A stretch of DNA of 64,000 bases from Candidatus Microthrix subdominans. GTDB lineage: Bacteria > Actinomycetota > Acidimicrobiia > Acidimicrobiales > Microtrichaceae. How positions within the stretch are numbered: the stretch's first letter is position 1; the number at the start of each line of letters is the position of its first letter. Of this stretch, positions 8,131 through 17,057 are shown piece after piece. Under the pieces are notes generated by a model. The model was given only the letters and a program-made list of their open reading frames with translations, did not search any database and was not told where the DNA came from. A program made the translations under genes and the position numbers. The stretch spans positions 1,181,819 through 1,245,818 of the forward strand of contig JADJZA010000001.1 in the NCBI GenBank assembly GCA_016719385.1, read 5' to 3'.

Positions 8131-8300
8131 CGGCGCGGCGGCCCGCGCGGGGGGCGGGCCGCCGGGCGGGCGGCGCCCCGGGGCGCGGGGCGCCGCCGGG
8201 GGGGGGGGGGCGGGGGGGGCGGGGGGGGGCGGGGGCGGGGGGGGGCGGGGGCGCCGGCGGGGGGGGGGCGGGGCCGGGGCGGGGGGGGGGGCGGGGCGGG
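8131..8300. other. 170-nt tract containing only G and C (no A or T)
   Basis: From 8131 to 8300 every base is G or C, mostly G on the plus strand, including a 13-G run at 8198-8210 and many 8-10-G runs. Nothing else in the window resembles it. It falls inside the reading frame of the PRC-barrel gene, where it would encode almost only Gly/Arg/Ala. An assembly or low-quality-read artefact is the most economical explanation; a true G-quadruplex-forming insertion is possible. Confidence 0.85.
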
Positions 8301-8743
8301 ACGGCAACTGGGACATCGGCACCGAGGACGTGCTGGCGATGCCGTATTCGTGGGGGTCCACGGCGATGACCAGCTACGACGACTCGGCGGCCATGATCCA
8401 GTGGGACCGGGTACCGAAGGGTGAGTGCGAGGTTCGTCGAAGCAGCGCAGTGCTGGTCGACGGCGGCCAGTGCATTGGCCACGTGGCCGGGTTCGTCGCC
8501 GACGGCGATCACCTGACCGGCGTCGTGGTCGAGCGAGGGCATCTGGGTCTTGCGCACCACACGTTGGTTCCCATGGGCAGCGTGGCCCGGGTGTCCAACG
8601 ACCACGTGGCCTTGGACATGGATGCAGCAACCTTCAAGGCGCTGCCGAAAGCCGCCGGCCTGGAAGGCCCGTTGGGCGATCACTCACGCACCCTTCGTCA
8701 GCATCTGGACGGCCTGCTCCACCACCGGAGGGTCGACGACTGA
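8300..8743 (+). CDS. PRC-barrel domain protein, 5' part unreadable
   Basis: The readable 147 codons run in one frame to the stop at 8741. They start just after the G/C-only tract, which removes or masks the true N-terminus; the frame stays open upstream to GTG 8051, but that part is not credible protein. The middle region (SSAVLVDGGQCIGHVAGFV, then DHLTGVVVERGHLGLAHHTLVPMGSVARVSNDHVALDM) matches PRC-barrel strands as in photosynthetic H-subunit-like and stress-related barrel proteins. The segment before it (DVLAMPYSWGSTAMTSYDDS) is acidic and aromatic. Such proteins are small, cytosolic and poorly characterised. Real start and length need resequencing of the tract. Confidence 0.6.
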   Translation, partial: DGNWDIGTEDVLAMPYSWGSTAMTSYDDSAAMIQWDRVPKGECEVRRSSAVLVDGGQCIGHVAGFVADGDHLTGVVVERGHLGLAHHTLVPMGSVARVSNDHVALDMDAATFKALPKAAGLEGPLGDHSRTLRQHLDGLLHHRRVDD

Positions 8744-8847
8744 CAGTGCCGCCAGGACCGGCTGCTGTTCTTCAGCTCAACCTCAGATAGACCGGTCACA
8801 CTCCAGGGTCACATGCTTCAATTGACGACGACGAACCCGGGCAGGCC

Positions 8848-9519
8848 ATGAGAATTCTGGTGGTGGACGACGAACCTCGGCTGGCCGCCGCGGTCAAACG
8901 CGGCTTGGAGGCCGAAGGCTTTGCCGTGGACGTTGCGGCCACCGGCGACGAGGGGCTCTGGATGGCAACCGAAGTGGCCTACGACGCCATCGTGTTGGAC
9001 ATCATGTTGCCGGGTATCAGCGGTTACACCGTGTGCGCCCGTCTTCGCGAGGCCGGTGTGTGGACTCCGATCCTGATGCTGACGGCCAAGAACGGTGAGT
9101 ACGACGAGGCCGAAGCGCTCGACACCGGTGCGGACGGCTACCTGTCGAAGCCATTTTCGTTTGTCGTCCTCGTCGCCCACATCCGGGCGTTGCTGAGGCG
9201 AGGCGCCACCGAGCGCCCTGCCAAGCTCAGCGTCGGCGACCTGGTGCTCGACCCGGCGGCCCGCTCGTGTATCCGTGGCGATATGGCGATCGACCTGACC
9301 GCCAAGGAGTTCTCGGTGCTCGAGTTTCTCATGAGGTCCAAGGGCGACGTCGTGACCAAGTCTCAGATCGTCGAGCACGTCTGGGATGCGGCCTATGACG
9401 GCGACCTCAACGTGGTCGAGGTGCACGTCAGTGCGCTGCGTCGCAAGATCGATGCGCCCTTCGGCACCGACACGATCCGCACCGTACGAGGCGCCGGATA
9501 CCAGATGGTTGCGCCGTGA
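8848..9519 (+). CDS. OmpR-family response regulator
   Basis: A 223-residue two-domain response regulator. The receiver domain spans residues 1-115, with the acidic pair Asp7/Asp8, phosphoacceptor Asp51 in IVLDIMLPG, the Thr/Ala switch in MLTAK and Lys in LSKPF. The C-terminal winged helix (about 125-222) has the family strand pattern and the recognition-helix segment NVVEVHVSALRRKI, ending in IRTVRGAGYQM. It overlaps the downstream histidine kinase gene by 4 nt, so the two form a translationally coupled pair. Target genes are unknown; nearby PepSY and metal-transport genes are candidates by proximity only. Confidence 0.93.
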   Translation: MRILVVDDEPRLAAAVKRGLEAEGFAVDVAATGDEGLWMATEVAYDAIVLDIMLPGISGYTVCARLREAGVWTPILMLTAKNGEYDEAEALDTGADGYLSKPFSFVVLVAHIRALLRRGATERPAKLSVGDLVLDPAARSCIRGDMAIDLTAKEFSVLEFLMRSKGDVVTKSQIVEHVWDAAYDGDLNVVEVHVSALRRKIDAPFGTDTIRTVRGAGYQMVAP

Positions 9520-10868
9520 GGCGGGCGCCGAGGCGGGGCTCGGTGCGCACCCAGACCACGCTGGTGGCCGCCGGGGTGGTCGCCTTGGTGCTCGTCATCT
9601 CGGCGGTTGGTCTCACCGGCCTGGTTCGCCATCGCCTCGTCGATGCCGAGCGGGTGGCCGCCCGGGTGCGGGCCGACGACGTGGTCGCCCTCGCCCGAAC
9701 CGGCAGGCTCCCCAACCCACTGGCCTATCCGGGCGAGGAATCGGGCGCCACCCAGGTCCTCGATTCGAAGGGGACGGTGATCGACGCCACCGGCAACCTC
9801 GAGGACGAACCCGCCCTCAGTGAGCTTCGTCCCGACGTTGGCGACCACGAGTCCGAGATCCTCACCGACGTCCCGCTGGAGGACGACGATCGGTACGTGA
9901 TCGTGGCGACCACCGCCGAGGTGTCGGGCGACAACCTCACCGTGCTGGCCGCTGCATCGCTCGAGTCGGCCGACGACACGGTGGAGACGCTGTGGCGCAC
10001 CTTCCTGTGGGGGATTCCGCTGCTGACCCTGCTGGTCGCCGGCACCACCAGGTTGTTGGTGGGGCGGGCGCTGCGCCCGGTGGGTGCGATCACCGACGAG
10101 GTGGCCGACATCACCCAGGCCGACCTGCACCGCCGGGTGCCCCAACCGGCCAGCACCGACGAGATTGCGCGGCTTGCCTCCACCATGAACGACATGCTGG
10201 CACGGCTGGAGTCGTCGTCGACCCGCCAGCAGCGCTTCGTCGCCGACGCCTCCCACGAGATGCGAAGCCCCCTGGCATCCTCCCGGGCAGTGCTGGAGGT
10301 GGCCGCCCTGCACCCGGGATCCGTCGACGACCTGGTGGCCGCCATCGGCGACTCGCTGATCGATCACCAACGGCTCGAGACCCTGGTATCCGACCTGCTG
10401 ATGCTTGCCCGTCTGGACGGATCCCAGACCGCCATCCGGCGGGTGGCGACCGACGTGGAGGCGCTGACGCGGACGGTGATCGAGCGTCGGATCGAGCCCG
10501 CCGTTGAGTTCGCCGGCGTCGGTCCTGCGATCGTCCTGGCCGACGGGCCCCAGCTGGATCGGGTGCTGACCAACCTGCTCGACAATGCAGCCCGCCACCG
10601 CCGATCGCGGACGGCGGTGGCGGTGACCGCCGCCAGCTCGACCGTCGACATCACGGTGGACGATGACGGGCCGGGCATTGCCGAGGCCGACCGCCAACGG
10701 GTGTTCGAACCGTTCACGCGCCTCGACGCGGCCCGAACCGCCGATCAGGGCACCGGGTTGGGCCTGGCCATCGTCGCCGAAATCGTGGGCGACCTGGGCG
10801 GTCGGGTGCGCGTGGACGACAGCCCGCTGGGAGGCGCACGTCTGGTCGTGTCCCTTCCGTCCGCATAG
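9516..10868 (+). CDS. sensor histidine kinase (HAMP, HisKA, HATPase_c)
   Basis: A 450-residue membrane kinase paired with the response regulator just upstream; GTG 9516 overlaps the regulator's stop (GTGA). The first hydrophobic segment covers about residues 10-35, an extracytoplasmic sensor of about 120 residues follows, then the second segment (LWGIPLLTLLVAGTTRLLV) and a HAMP linker. The H-box FVADASHEMRSPLASS contains the phosphorylated His247. The catalytic domain shows the N box LTNLLDNAARH, the G1 box DDGPGI and the G2 box GTGLGLAIV. The sensor region is acidic and has no recognisable ligand motif, so the signal is unknown. It ends facing a second kinase gene on the other strand. Confidence 0.92.
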   Translation: MRRAPRRGSVRTQTTLVAAGVVALVLVISAVGLTGLVRHRLVDAERVAARVRADDVVALARTGRLPNPLAYPGEESGATQVLDSKGTVIDATGNLEDEPALSELRPDVGDHESEILTDVPLEDDDRYVIVATTAEVSGDNLTVLAAASLESADDTVETLWRTFLWGIPLLTLLVAGTTRLLVGRALRPVGAITDEVADITQADLHRRVPQPASTDEIARLASTMNDMLARLESSSTRQQRFVADASHEMRSPLASSRAVLEVAALHPGSVDDLVAAIGDSLIDHQRLETLVSDLLMLARLDGSQTAIRRVATDVEALTRTVIERRIEPAVEFAGVGPAIVLADGPQLDRVLTNLLDNAARHRRSRTAVAVTAASSTVDITVDDDGPGIAEADRQRVFEPFTRLDAARTADQGTGLGLAIVAEIVGDLGGRVRVDDSPLGGARLVVSLPSA

Positions 10869-11056
10869 CGCCTGGTTGAGACTGGGTTCGGGACTGGACG
10901 ATTCAGCGGCAGGATCCATACGGCGACCTGGCGGCGCCATCTCGGGTCGACATCAAGGCCATCCTCGTCCTCGCTGCAGAGATCCACGAGCGCACGGCGG
11001 CGACCCCGGCCGGGATCTCGCCCCAGGCCACACCTCAGAATCAGCCATGACGCGGT

Positions 11057-12499
11057 CTACTCCGGGCTCAACGGGCCGCTGAGCGGCAAACGCACGGTCA
11101 CAGTGGTGCCGTGGCCCGGTCCGCTGTCGAGCGCGACGGTGCCGTGGTGTGCCTTCGCCATCGACTCGACGATCGACAGTCCAAGGCCGCTGCCGCCGCT
11201 GTGCCTCGACCGGGAAGGGTCGGCCCGATAGAAGCGTTCGAAGGCCCGAGCGGCGGTCTCCGGCGTCATGCCGGGGCCGTCGTCGCTGATGGTCAGCACA
11301 GCAGTGTCGCCGTCACGGCTGGTCGCCACCCGAACCGGCGTGCCCGGGGGCGTGTGCACCAGCGCGTTGGTGAGCAGGTTGGCCGCCACCTGATGCAAGC
11401 GTGCCTGGTCGCCCGCCACTTGAAGCGGCCCGGCCAGGGCGGTGTCGATCGGGCGGTCCGGGTCCACCGCCCGTGCGTCTGCGGCGGCGTCGGCGGCCAG
11501 CTCGCTCAGATCGACGGGCGCCACGTCGAGCGGACGATCCTGATCGGCGCGGGCGAGCGTCAGCAGGTCCTCGACCAGGGACCCCATGCGAATCGCCTCC
11601 GCCTCGGTGCGGGCCATCGCATCGTCCAAGGCGCCCGGCGATTCCAGGCCCCGCGTCCGATACAGCTCGGCGTATCCCCGGATCGTCGCTACCGGCGTGC
11701 GCAGCTCGTGGGAGGCGTCGGCCACAAAGGCCCGCAGGCGGGCCTCGCTGCGGATCCGCTCCTCGAACGCCGTCTCGATGTGGCCGAGCATCGTGTTGAG
11801 CGCGGCCGCCAGCTCGCCGGCCTCGGTTCGCTCGTCGGCTTCGGGCACGCGTTGGGACAGGTCCCCGGCGGCGATCGACGTTGCCACCCCGGTCATCGTC
11901 TTCACCGGACGGACCCCCAGGTGGATGACCCACCAGCCAAGGGCGCCGAGCGCCGCGAGGATCACCAGGGCCCCGGCCGCCTCGACCTTGATGAGGTCGG
12001 CGACGGCGGCATCGACCGAGTCGAGCGGCATCGCCAGGGTGACCACGGTGTTCGACCGGTCGTCGGTGTAGCTGAGCACCCGGTAATCGGGGGAGGCTCC
12101 CGAGCCCATAACGGTGAACGCCTGACTCGAGTCGGCTGCAGCCGTCGCCGTGCCTGCGTCGATGGAGGGCGGGGATGCCTGCTCACCCCGCAGCCCGGGG
12201 GTGAGCACTGTCTCCACCCGGTCGTTGCGGACAACGCCGATATAGAGCGAGCTGAGGGATCGGGATGGCCCCCCGGGCGCATCGGGGGCGTCGCGGGCTG
12301 GGCTGCCGGGTCCGCTCCGGTCGCGCCCGGGGGGACCGAAGTCGCCGAGGTTCCGGATCGGTCCGACCGCCTCGGCCAGCTGGCGATCCACCTGGCCGAG
12401 CAGGTTGTTCTCGGTGATCCTGGTGATCGCCACCGTGACGATGCCCAGCACGACGGCGATCAGGGCGATGCCCGCCATCACCCGGGAGCGGAGCGACAT
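11057..12499 (-). CDS. sensor histidine kinase (HAMP, HisKA, HATPase_c), second system
   Basis: A 480-residue membrane kinase, downstream partner of the response regulator at 12507-13190 (7-nt gap). ATG 12499 starts a short basic region and the first membrane helix (VMAGIALIAVVLGIVTVAI). The extracytoplasmic sensor of about 145 residues includes a Pro/Gly/Asp-rich insertion (FGPPGRDRSGPGSP). A second helix (AAGALVILAALGALGWWVI), HAMP, then H-box FVADASHELRTPVATIRGY with His264 follow. N, G1 and G2 boxes read LLTNALVHT, DDGPGMT and GSGLGLSIV. The layout resembles MprB/PrrB-type actinobacterial kinases. It converges with the kinase of the first system; the 188 bp between them hold no gene I can recognise. 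Confidence 0.92.
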   Translation of the reverse strand: MSLRSRVMAGIALIAVVLGIVTVAITRITENNLLGQVDRQLAEAVGPIRNLGDFGPPGRDRSGPGSPARDAPDAPGGPSRSLSSLYIGVVRNDRVETVLTPGLRGEQASPPSIDAGTATAAADSSQAFTVMGSGASPDYRVLSYTDDRSNTVVTLAMPLDSVDAAVADLIKVEAAGALVILAALGALGWWVIHLGVRPVKTMTGVATSIAAGDLSQRVPEADERTEAGELAAALNTMLGHIETAFEERIRSEARLRAFVADASHELRTPVATIRGYAELYRTRGLESPGALDDAMARTEAEAIRMGSLVEDLLTLARADQDRPLDVAPVDLSELAADAAADARAVDPDRPIDTALAGPLQVAGDQARLHQVAANLLTNALVHTPPGTPVRVATSRDGDTAVLTISDDGPGMTPETAARAFERFYRADPSRSRHSGGSGLGLSIVESMAKAHHGTVALDSGPGHGTTVTVRLPLSGPLSPE

Positions 12500-12506
12500 C
12501 GGGCCC

Positions 12507-13190
12507 TCAGCCGGTCCGCAAGGTGTAGCCCACCCCGCGGATCGTGTGGATGAGGCGAGGGTCTGCGCTGTCCAGCTTCTTGCGTAGGTAGCCGATGTAG
12601 GTCTCGACGATGCCGCCGTCGCCACCGAAGTCGTAGTGCCACACGTGGTCGAGAATCTGTGCCTTGGACAGGACCCGGCCCTGGTTCACGAGCAGGTAAC
12701 GCAGCAGGTTGAACTCGGTCGGCGACAGCGATACCTCTGCGCCGGCCCGGGTGACGCGGTGGGCGTCCTCGTCGAGCACGAGGTCAGCGCATTCCAGAAG
12801 CGAGCCGTCGCTTCGGGTCATGCCCGAGCGGCGCAGCAGCGCCTGGACCCGGGCCACCAATTCTTCCAGGCTGAAGGGCTTCACCAGGTAGTCGTCGCCA
12901 CCCAGCGTGAGGCCCCGCACCTTGTCCTCGGTGGCGTCCTTGGCGGTGAGGAACAACACCGGCACCTTGGAGCCGTCGGCCCGCAGCCGGCGACACACCT
13001 CGAAGCCGTCGAGGTCGGGCATCATCACGTCGAGCACGACCAGGTCGGGGGCGACCGTGGGCAGCGCTGCCAGAGCGTCGCGTCCGCTCGCCAGCGCCGT
13101 CACCGCAAAGCCGTGATGGTTGAGCGCAGCATCGAGCATCGATCGCAGGTTGTCGTCATCGTCCACCAGCAACAACCGTTCGGCGCTCAT
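12507..13190 (-). CDS. OmpR-family response regulator, second system
   Basis: A 227-residue OmpR/PhoB-type regulator. ATG 13190 (MSAERLLLVDDDDN) puts the acidic cluster at the right distance from the N-terminus. The phosphoacceptor is Asp54 in LVVLDVMMPDLDGFEV, with FLTAKDA and LVKPF as the switch and lysine positions. The winged helix has SPTEFNLLRYL, then GGIVETYIGYLRKKL and HTIRGVGYTLR. It is the first gene of a two-gene unit with the kinase downstream. It diverges from the SNF2 helicase gene; the 186 bp between them must hold both promoters, but I could not pick a convincing -35/-10 pair. Confidence 0.93.
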   Translation of the reverse strand: MSAERLLLVDDDDNLRSMLDAALNHHGFAVTALASGRDALAALPTVAPDLVVLDVMMPDLDGFEVCRRLRADGSKVPVLFLTAKDATEDKVRGLTLGGDDYLVKPFSLEELVARVQALLRRSGMTRSDGSLLECADLVLDEDAHRVTRAGAEVSLSPTEFNLLRYLLVNQGRVLSKAQILDHVWHYDFGGDGGIVETYIGYLRKKLDSADPRLIHTIRGVGYTLRTG

Positions 13191-13376
13191 CGCCACAGCT
13201 TTCCACCGCCGCCTGAGCATTGGCTGAGAAAAGGCTGAGAGTAGGCGTGCCGTGGCCAGGCAGTGCGCGATTCCAGGCCGCCAGGTCACCCAGCACCCAA
13301 TGCGCCCGCGAGGATTGTTCCCTGCCAGACTTTGAGCGCGAATCTGGCGACCACCCAACGACAACAGCGAGGGGCG

Positions 13377-16199
13377 ATGGCGACTCGGGCGACCTCGAAC
13401 GAGCGGCGGAGCGCGTCCAGCCCAAAGCGCGGCGACGCCGCTATTGATCAGTCATCGGCGACGCTGAGCCCAAACCTGGGCGCTCGCCGGCTGTTGCCTG
13501 ACGAGGAACGGACGGCAGCGGTCGCGCGTTCGCTGGTGGACGCCGGAAGGTTCGTCCCGGCCCTCACCCGCAGTGCTGACGGCCGAGGTAGGGCGGAGTG
13601 GTGGCCGCTGCCCGCCGTCGGCGACCGTGACATGATCGCCGCGCTCGTGGTGGAGGACACCCCCGAGGGGCACCGTGCGGCGGCTTTGGCACTGGCCGGG
13701 ACGCTCGACAGGCAGGTGAGGGAGCGGCTTGCCAACAGCGGGCACGCGCTGGTGCCAAGTCGGCCCGGCCGGCGGACCGTGCCCCATGCGTGGGTGGAAG
13801 CCCTGGGTCGAGACGACGGCCGACTGGCCGACGGCATCGACCCGGAACGGGTGGGCGCGCTGGCCCAGCGGGTCGATAGGTGGATCGCTGCGGGCGCCGA
13901 TCATGCCACCCGGGTTCGCCTGGCGATCCGGGTACACGAGCCGCCCCCAGGCGCCCGCGGAACGGCGGCGAGCCAGTGGCGGCTGCAGTTGCTGGCCCAG
14001 GACACCGACGAGACCTCCCTGCTGATCACCCTGGCCGAGCTGTGGGAGGACCGGGCGCTGTTCGGTGCCGACGGGGTGGTCGAGTTGCTCGGCCAGCTTG
14101 GCCGGGCTGTGAGGTTGGCGCCCGAGCTGGCACCCGTGCTCGACGAGGCCGTCCCGAACTCGCTCACGCTGGACACGCCCCGGCTGCTGACGTTCGCCGA
14201 GCGGGTGGAGCCGTTGGCCGAGGTGGGGGTATCGGTGCTGTTGCCCTCGTGGTGGACCAACCGGGCGCGCCTCGGGCTGCGGGCCAAGGCGGTGAGCCCG
14301 CCGGGCGTGGTCACCGGGTCGGGCCTCGGGTTGGAGACCCTGGTGTCCTTCACCTGGCAGGCCGCGCTTGGCGACACCAAGCTGAACAAGGCCGATCTGA
14401 GGCGGCTTGAGGCCGCCGCAGCCGCCAAGTCGCAGCTGGTGCGAATTCGGGGCCAGTGGGTGCAGATCGACCCCAACCGGGTGGCCGCACTCGTGGCGGC
14501 AGCGGGCACGGTCGGCGAGGCCGAGGTGTCCGAGCTGTTGCGAGCCCATTTGGGCCTCGGCGACCTGGACGCACCCGACGAGCTCGAGATCGAGGGCGTG
14601 GCCGCCACCGGGTGGCTGGGTCAACTGCTCGACGACGCGCTGTCGGGAACGGTCACCCCGGTGGTCGACCCGCCCGGGTTCGAGGGCGTCCTCCGCCCCT
14701 ACCAGCAGCGGGGCGTGGGCTGGCTGGCCTTCCTCGGACGGCTCGGGTTGGGTGCATGCCTGGCCGACGACATGGGCCTGGGCAAGACCGCCCAGCTCAT
14801 CGCCACCGTGCTGGCCGACCCGGCGCCCGGGCCCACCCTGGTGATCGCACCGGTGTCGGTGCTGGGCAACTGGCAGCGGGAGATCGCACGGTTCGCCCCC
14901 GGGCTGTCGGTGCTGGTGCACCACGGCGGCGACCGGCACGACCACGAGTCCCAATTTGTCGAGCGGGCGGCGGCCACCGACGTGGTGCTCACCACCTATT
15001 CGCTGGTCGCCCGAGACGCCGACCATCTCGCCGCCGTGAGTTGGGGTCGGCTGGCGCTGGACGAGGCCCAGCACATCAAGAACCCCCGAACCAACGCTGC
15101 CAAGGCCACCGCCGCGCTGGTCGCCTCCCGGCGCATCGCCCTCACCGGCACCCCGGTGGAGAACCGTCTGGCCGAGCTGTGGTCGTTGATGAACGTGCTG
15201 AACCCCGGCCTGCTCGGGACGATCACCGGCTTCACCAAGCGCTTTGCCGGGCCGATCGAACGCGACGGCGACGAGGAGACCACGGCGCTGCTGCGACGCA
15301 TCACCGGCCCGTTCGTGCTGCGCCGCCTGAAGTCCGACCGCAGCATCATCGACGACCTGCCCGACAAGATCGAGCGGACCCAGCTGTGCACGCTGACCGA
15401 CGAGCAGGCGACGCTGTACCAGGCGGTGGTCGATGACCTGCTGAAATCGATGGACGAGATGGACGAGCGGCTGGAGCGGCCCGAACAACCCAAAAAGCGT
15501 CGCCCCTCGAAGGCCGGCGGCGCCGCGGCGCCGCCGGAGGATCCGCCCGACGACTCCGACATCACCCGCCGCGGGATGGTGCTGGCGGCGATCGCCAAGC
15601 TGAAGCAGGTCTGCAACCATCCGGCCCACTTCCTGGGCGATGGGTCGGCGCTGCGGGGGCGGTCGGGCAAGCTCGCCCGCACCGAGGAACTGCTCGACGA
15701 GATCATCGACGTCGGCGACAAGGTGCTGTGCTTCACCCAGTACACGGCGTGGGGCGACCTGTTGGCGGCCCACTTCGCCCGCCGGTACGGCATCGAACCG
15801 CTGTGGCTGCACGGCGGCGTTCCCCGCAAACGCCGGGACGAGATGGTGACCGCCTTCGACGATCCCGACGGCCCGCCGATCTTCCTCCTGTCGCTCAAGG
15901 CGGGTGGAACCGGGCTGAACCTCACCGCCGCCAGCCACGTGATCCACCTCGACCGCTGGTGGAACCCGGCGGTGGAGGATCAGGCGACCGACCGCGCTTA
16001 TCGCATCGGGCAAACCAGCGCGGTCGACGTGCACAAGCTGGTGTCGGTGGGCACGATCGAGGAGCGCATCGACGCCATGATCAACGAGAAGCGGGCGCTG
16101 GCCGAAGCGGTGGTTGGCACCGGCGAGGGCTGGGTAACCGAGCTGAGCACCGCCGAGTTGCGCAGCGTGATCTCGCTGCGGGACCGGGAGGTCGGCTGA
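13377..16199 (+). CDS. SNF2/HepA-family DEAD/H-box helicase
   Basis: A 940-residue SNF2-family ATPase of the actinobacterial type that pairs with a SWIM zinc-finger protein. ATG 13377 has GAGGGG just upstream. The N-terminal half (about 1-440) is the family-specific extension. The motor has motif I DDMGLGKTAQ near residue 465, motif II DEAQHIKN near 562, motif III LTGTPVENRL, and motifs V/VI GGTGLNLTAASHVIHLDRWW and QATDRAYRIGQ near 845-880. A charged Lys/Glu/Pro insertion interrupts the lobes. These proteins translocate on double-stranded DNA and remodel protein-DNA complexes; the bacterial role is unsettled (transcription recycling, repair or defence). The start of the next gene overlaps its stop, indicating joint function. 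Confidence 0.9.
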   Translation: MATRATSNERRSASSPKRGDAAIDQSSATLSPNLGARRLLPDEERTAAVARSLVDAGRFVPALTRSADGRGRAEWWPLPAVGDRDMIAALVVEDTPEGHRAAALALAGTLDRQVRERLANSGHALVPSRPGRRTVPHAWVEALGRDDGRLADGIDPERVGALAQRVDRWIAAGADHATRVRLAIRVHEPPPGARGTAASQWRLQLLAQDTDETSLLITLAELWEDRALFGADGVVELLGQLGRAVRLAPELAPVLDEAVPNSLTLDTPRLLTFAERVEPLAEVGVSVLLPSWWTNRARLGLRAKAVSPPGVVTGSGLGLETLVSFTWQAALGDTKLNKADLRRLEAAAAAKSQLVRIRGQWVQIDPNRVAALVAAAGTVGEAEVSELLRAHLGLGDLDAPDELEIEGVAATGWLGQLLDDALSGTVTPVVDPPGFEGVLRPYQQRGVGWLAFLGRLGLGACLADDMGLGKTAQLIATVLADPAPGPTLVIAPVSVLGNWQREIARFAPGLSVLVHHGGDRHDHESQFVERAAATDVVLTTYSLVARDADHLAAVSWGRLALDEAQHIKNPRTNAAKATAALVASRRIALTGTPVENRLAELWSLMNVLNPGLLGTITGFTKRFAGPIERDGDEETTALLRRITGPFVLRRLKSDRSIIDDLPDKIERTQLCTLTDEQATLYQAVVDDLLKSMDEMDERLERPEQPKKRRPSKAGGAAAPPEDPPDDSDITRRGMVLAAIAKLKQVCNHPAHFLGDGSALRGRSGKLARTEELLDEIIDVGDKVLCFTQYTAWGDLLAAHFARRYGIEPLWLHGGVPRKRRDEMVTAFDDPDGPPIFLLSLKAGGTGLNLTAASHVIHLDRWWNPAVEDQATDRAYRIGQTSAVDVHKLVSVGTIEERIDAMINEKRALAEAVVGTGEGWVTELSTAELRSVISLRDREVG

Positions 16200-17035
16200 T
16201 GGCACGCCGGGGTTGGGACGATCGCTGGCAGAACTATCCGGCATCCAAGCCGCTGCCCGCCGATGGCATCGCCACGTCCAAGCAGCGCGGCGCCATGGCC
16301 GAGCAGTGGTGGTCGGGGCGCTTCGTCACCATGTTGGACAGCTACGGGCTGGGCGGGCGCATGCAGCGGGGTCGCCGCTACGCCCGCAGCGGCCAGGTGC
16401 TGTCGGTGGAGGTGAACCCCGGCATGATCGTCGCCCAGGTGCAGGGTTCGCGCCGCACCCCGTACGCGGTCACGGTCCGCTGCGACGAGCCGACCGACGC
16501 GCAGTGGCTGGCGTTGGAGCAGACGCTGCGATCCCAGGTGCGCTTCGCTGCGGGTCTGCTGGCCGGTGAGGTGCCGCCCGAGCTGGAAGCCGCCTGCGCC
16601 GATGCCGGGTTCTCCCTTTTTCCCGCCACCTGGTCCGACCTGCGGGCCACCTGCTCGTGTCCGGACTGGGAGAACCCGTGCAAACACATTGCCGCGGTGC
16701 TGTACGTGTTCGCCGACCAGCTCGACGACGACCCGTGGAAGCTGTTGGAGTGGCACGGCCGTGGCCGTGACGAGGTGCTGGCCTTCCTCCAAGCCGCCGG
16801 CGCAGAAGGTGCGAGCGGCAGCGCCGGCCTGCCGTCGTGGTGGCCCCTCACCCCCGGAAGATTGGACGCCGGCGCTCGGCCGCTCCACGTTCGCGTGTCG
16901 CCCGCGCCCGACCCTCCCCACCGGGTGTTGGCCCGCCTTGGCGAGCTCGGCATCGACGCCGCCGGGACGACGGTCGACGAACTGTTCGCCGCCGCCTACG
17001 AGCCGATCATCACCGACGGCCCGACCGACCTCTGA
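16199..17035 (+). CDS. SWIM zinc-finger protein, partner of the SNF2 helicase
   Basis: A 278-residue protein whose ATG overlaps the helicase stop (TGATG). The SWIM motif is clear in TCSCPDWENPCKHIAAVLY (CxC...CxH), a zinc finger that binds nucleic acid or protein. The N-terminus (WWSGRFVTMLDSYGLGGRMQRGRRYARSGQVLSVEV) is the usual conserved start of this SWIM family, and residues 80-130 carry a strand-rich domain. SNF2-SWIM pairs recur widely in actinobacteria, so the zinc protein probably targets or regulates the helicase; no experiment on this pair is known to me. It converges with the ABC transporter genes, 22 bp away. Confidence 0.85.
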   Translation: MARRGWDDRWQNYPASKPLPADGIATSKQRGAMAEQWWSGRFVTMLDSYGLGGRMQRGRRYARSGQVLSVEVNPGMIVAQVQGSRRTPYAVTVRCDEPTDAQWLALEQTLRSQVRFAAGLLAGEVPPELEAACADAGFSLFPATWSDLRATCSCPDWENPCKHIAAVLYVFADQLDDDPWKLLEWHGRGRDEVLAFLQAAGAEGASGSAGLPSWWPLTPGRLDAGARPLHVRVSPAPDPPHRVLARLGELGIDAAGTTVDELFAAAYEPIITDGPTDL

Positions 17036-17057
17036 CCAACGGCGGCATCATGGCGGG

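Noticed and set aside
13452..16244. Long minus-strand frame opposite the SNF2 helicase
   Set aside because: Composition (Gly/His/Arg/Gln-rich) is that of an antisense frame, and every helicase motif is on the plus strand.
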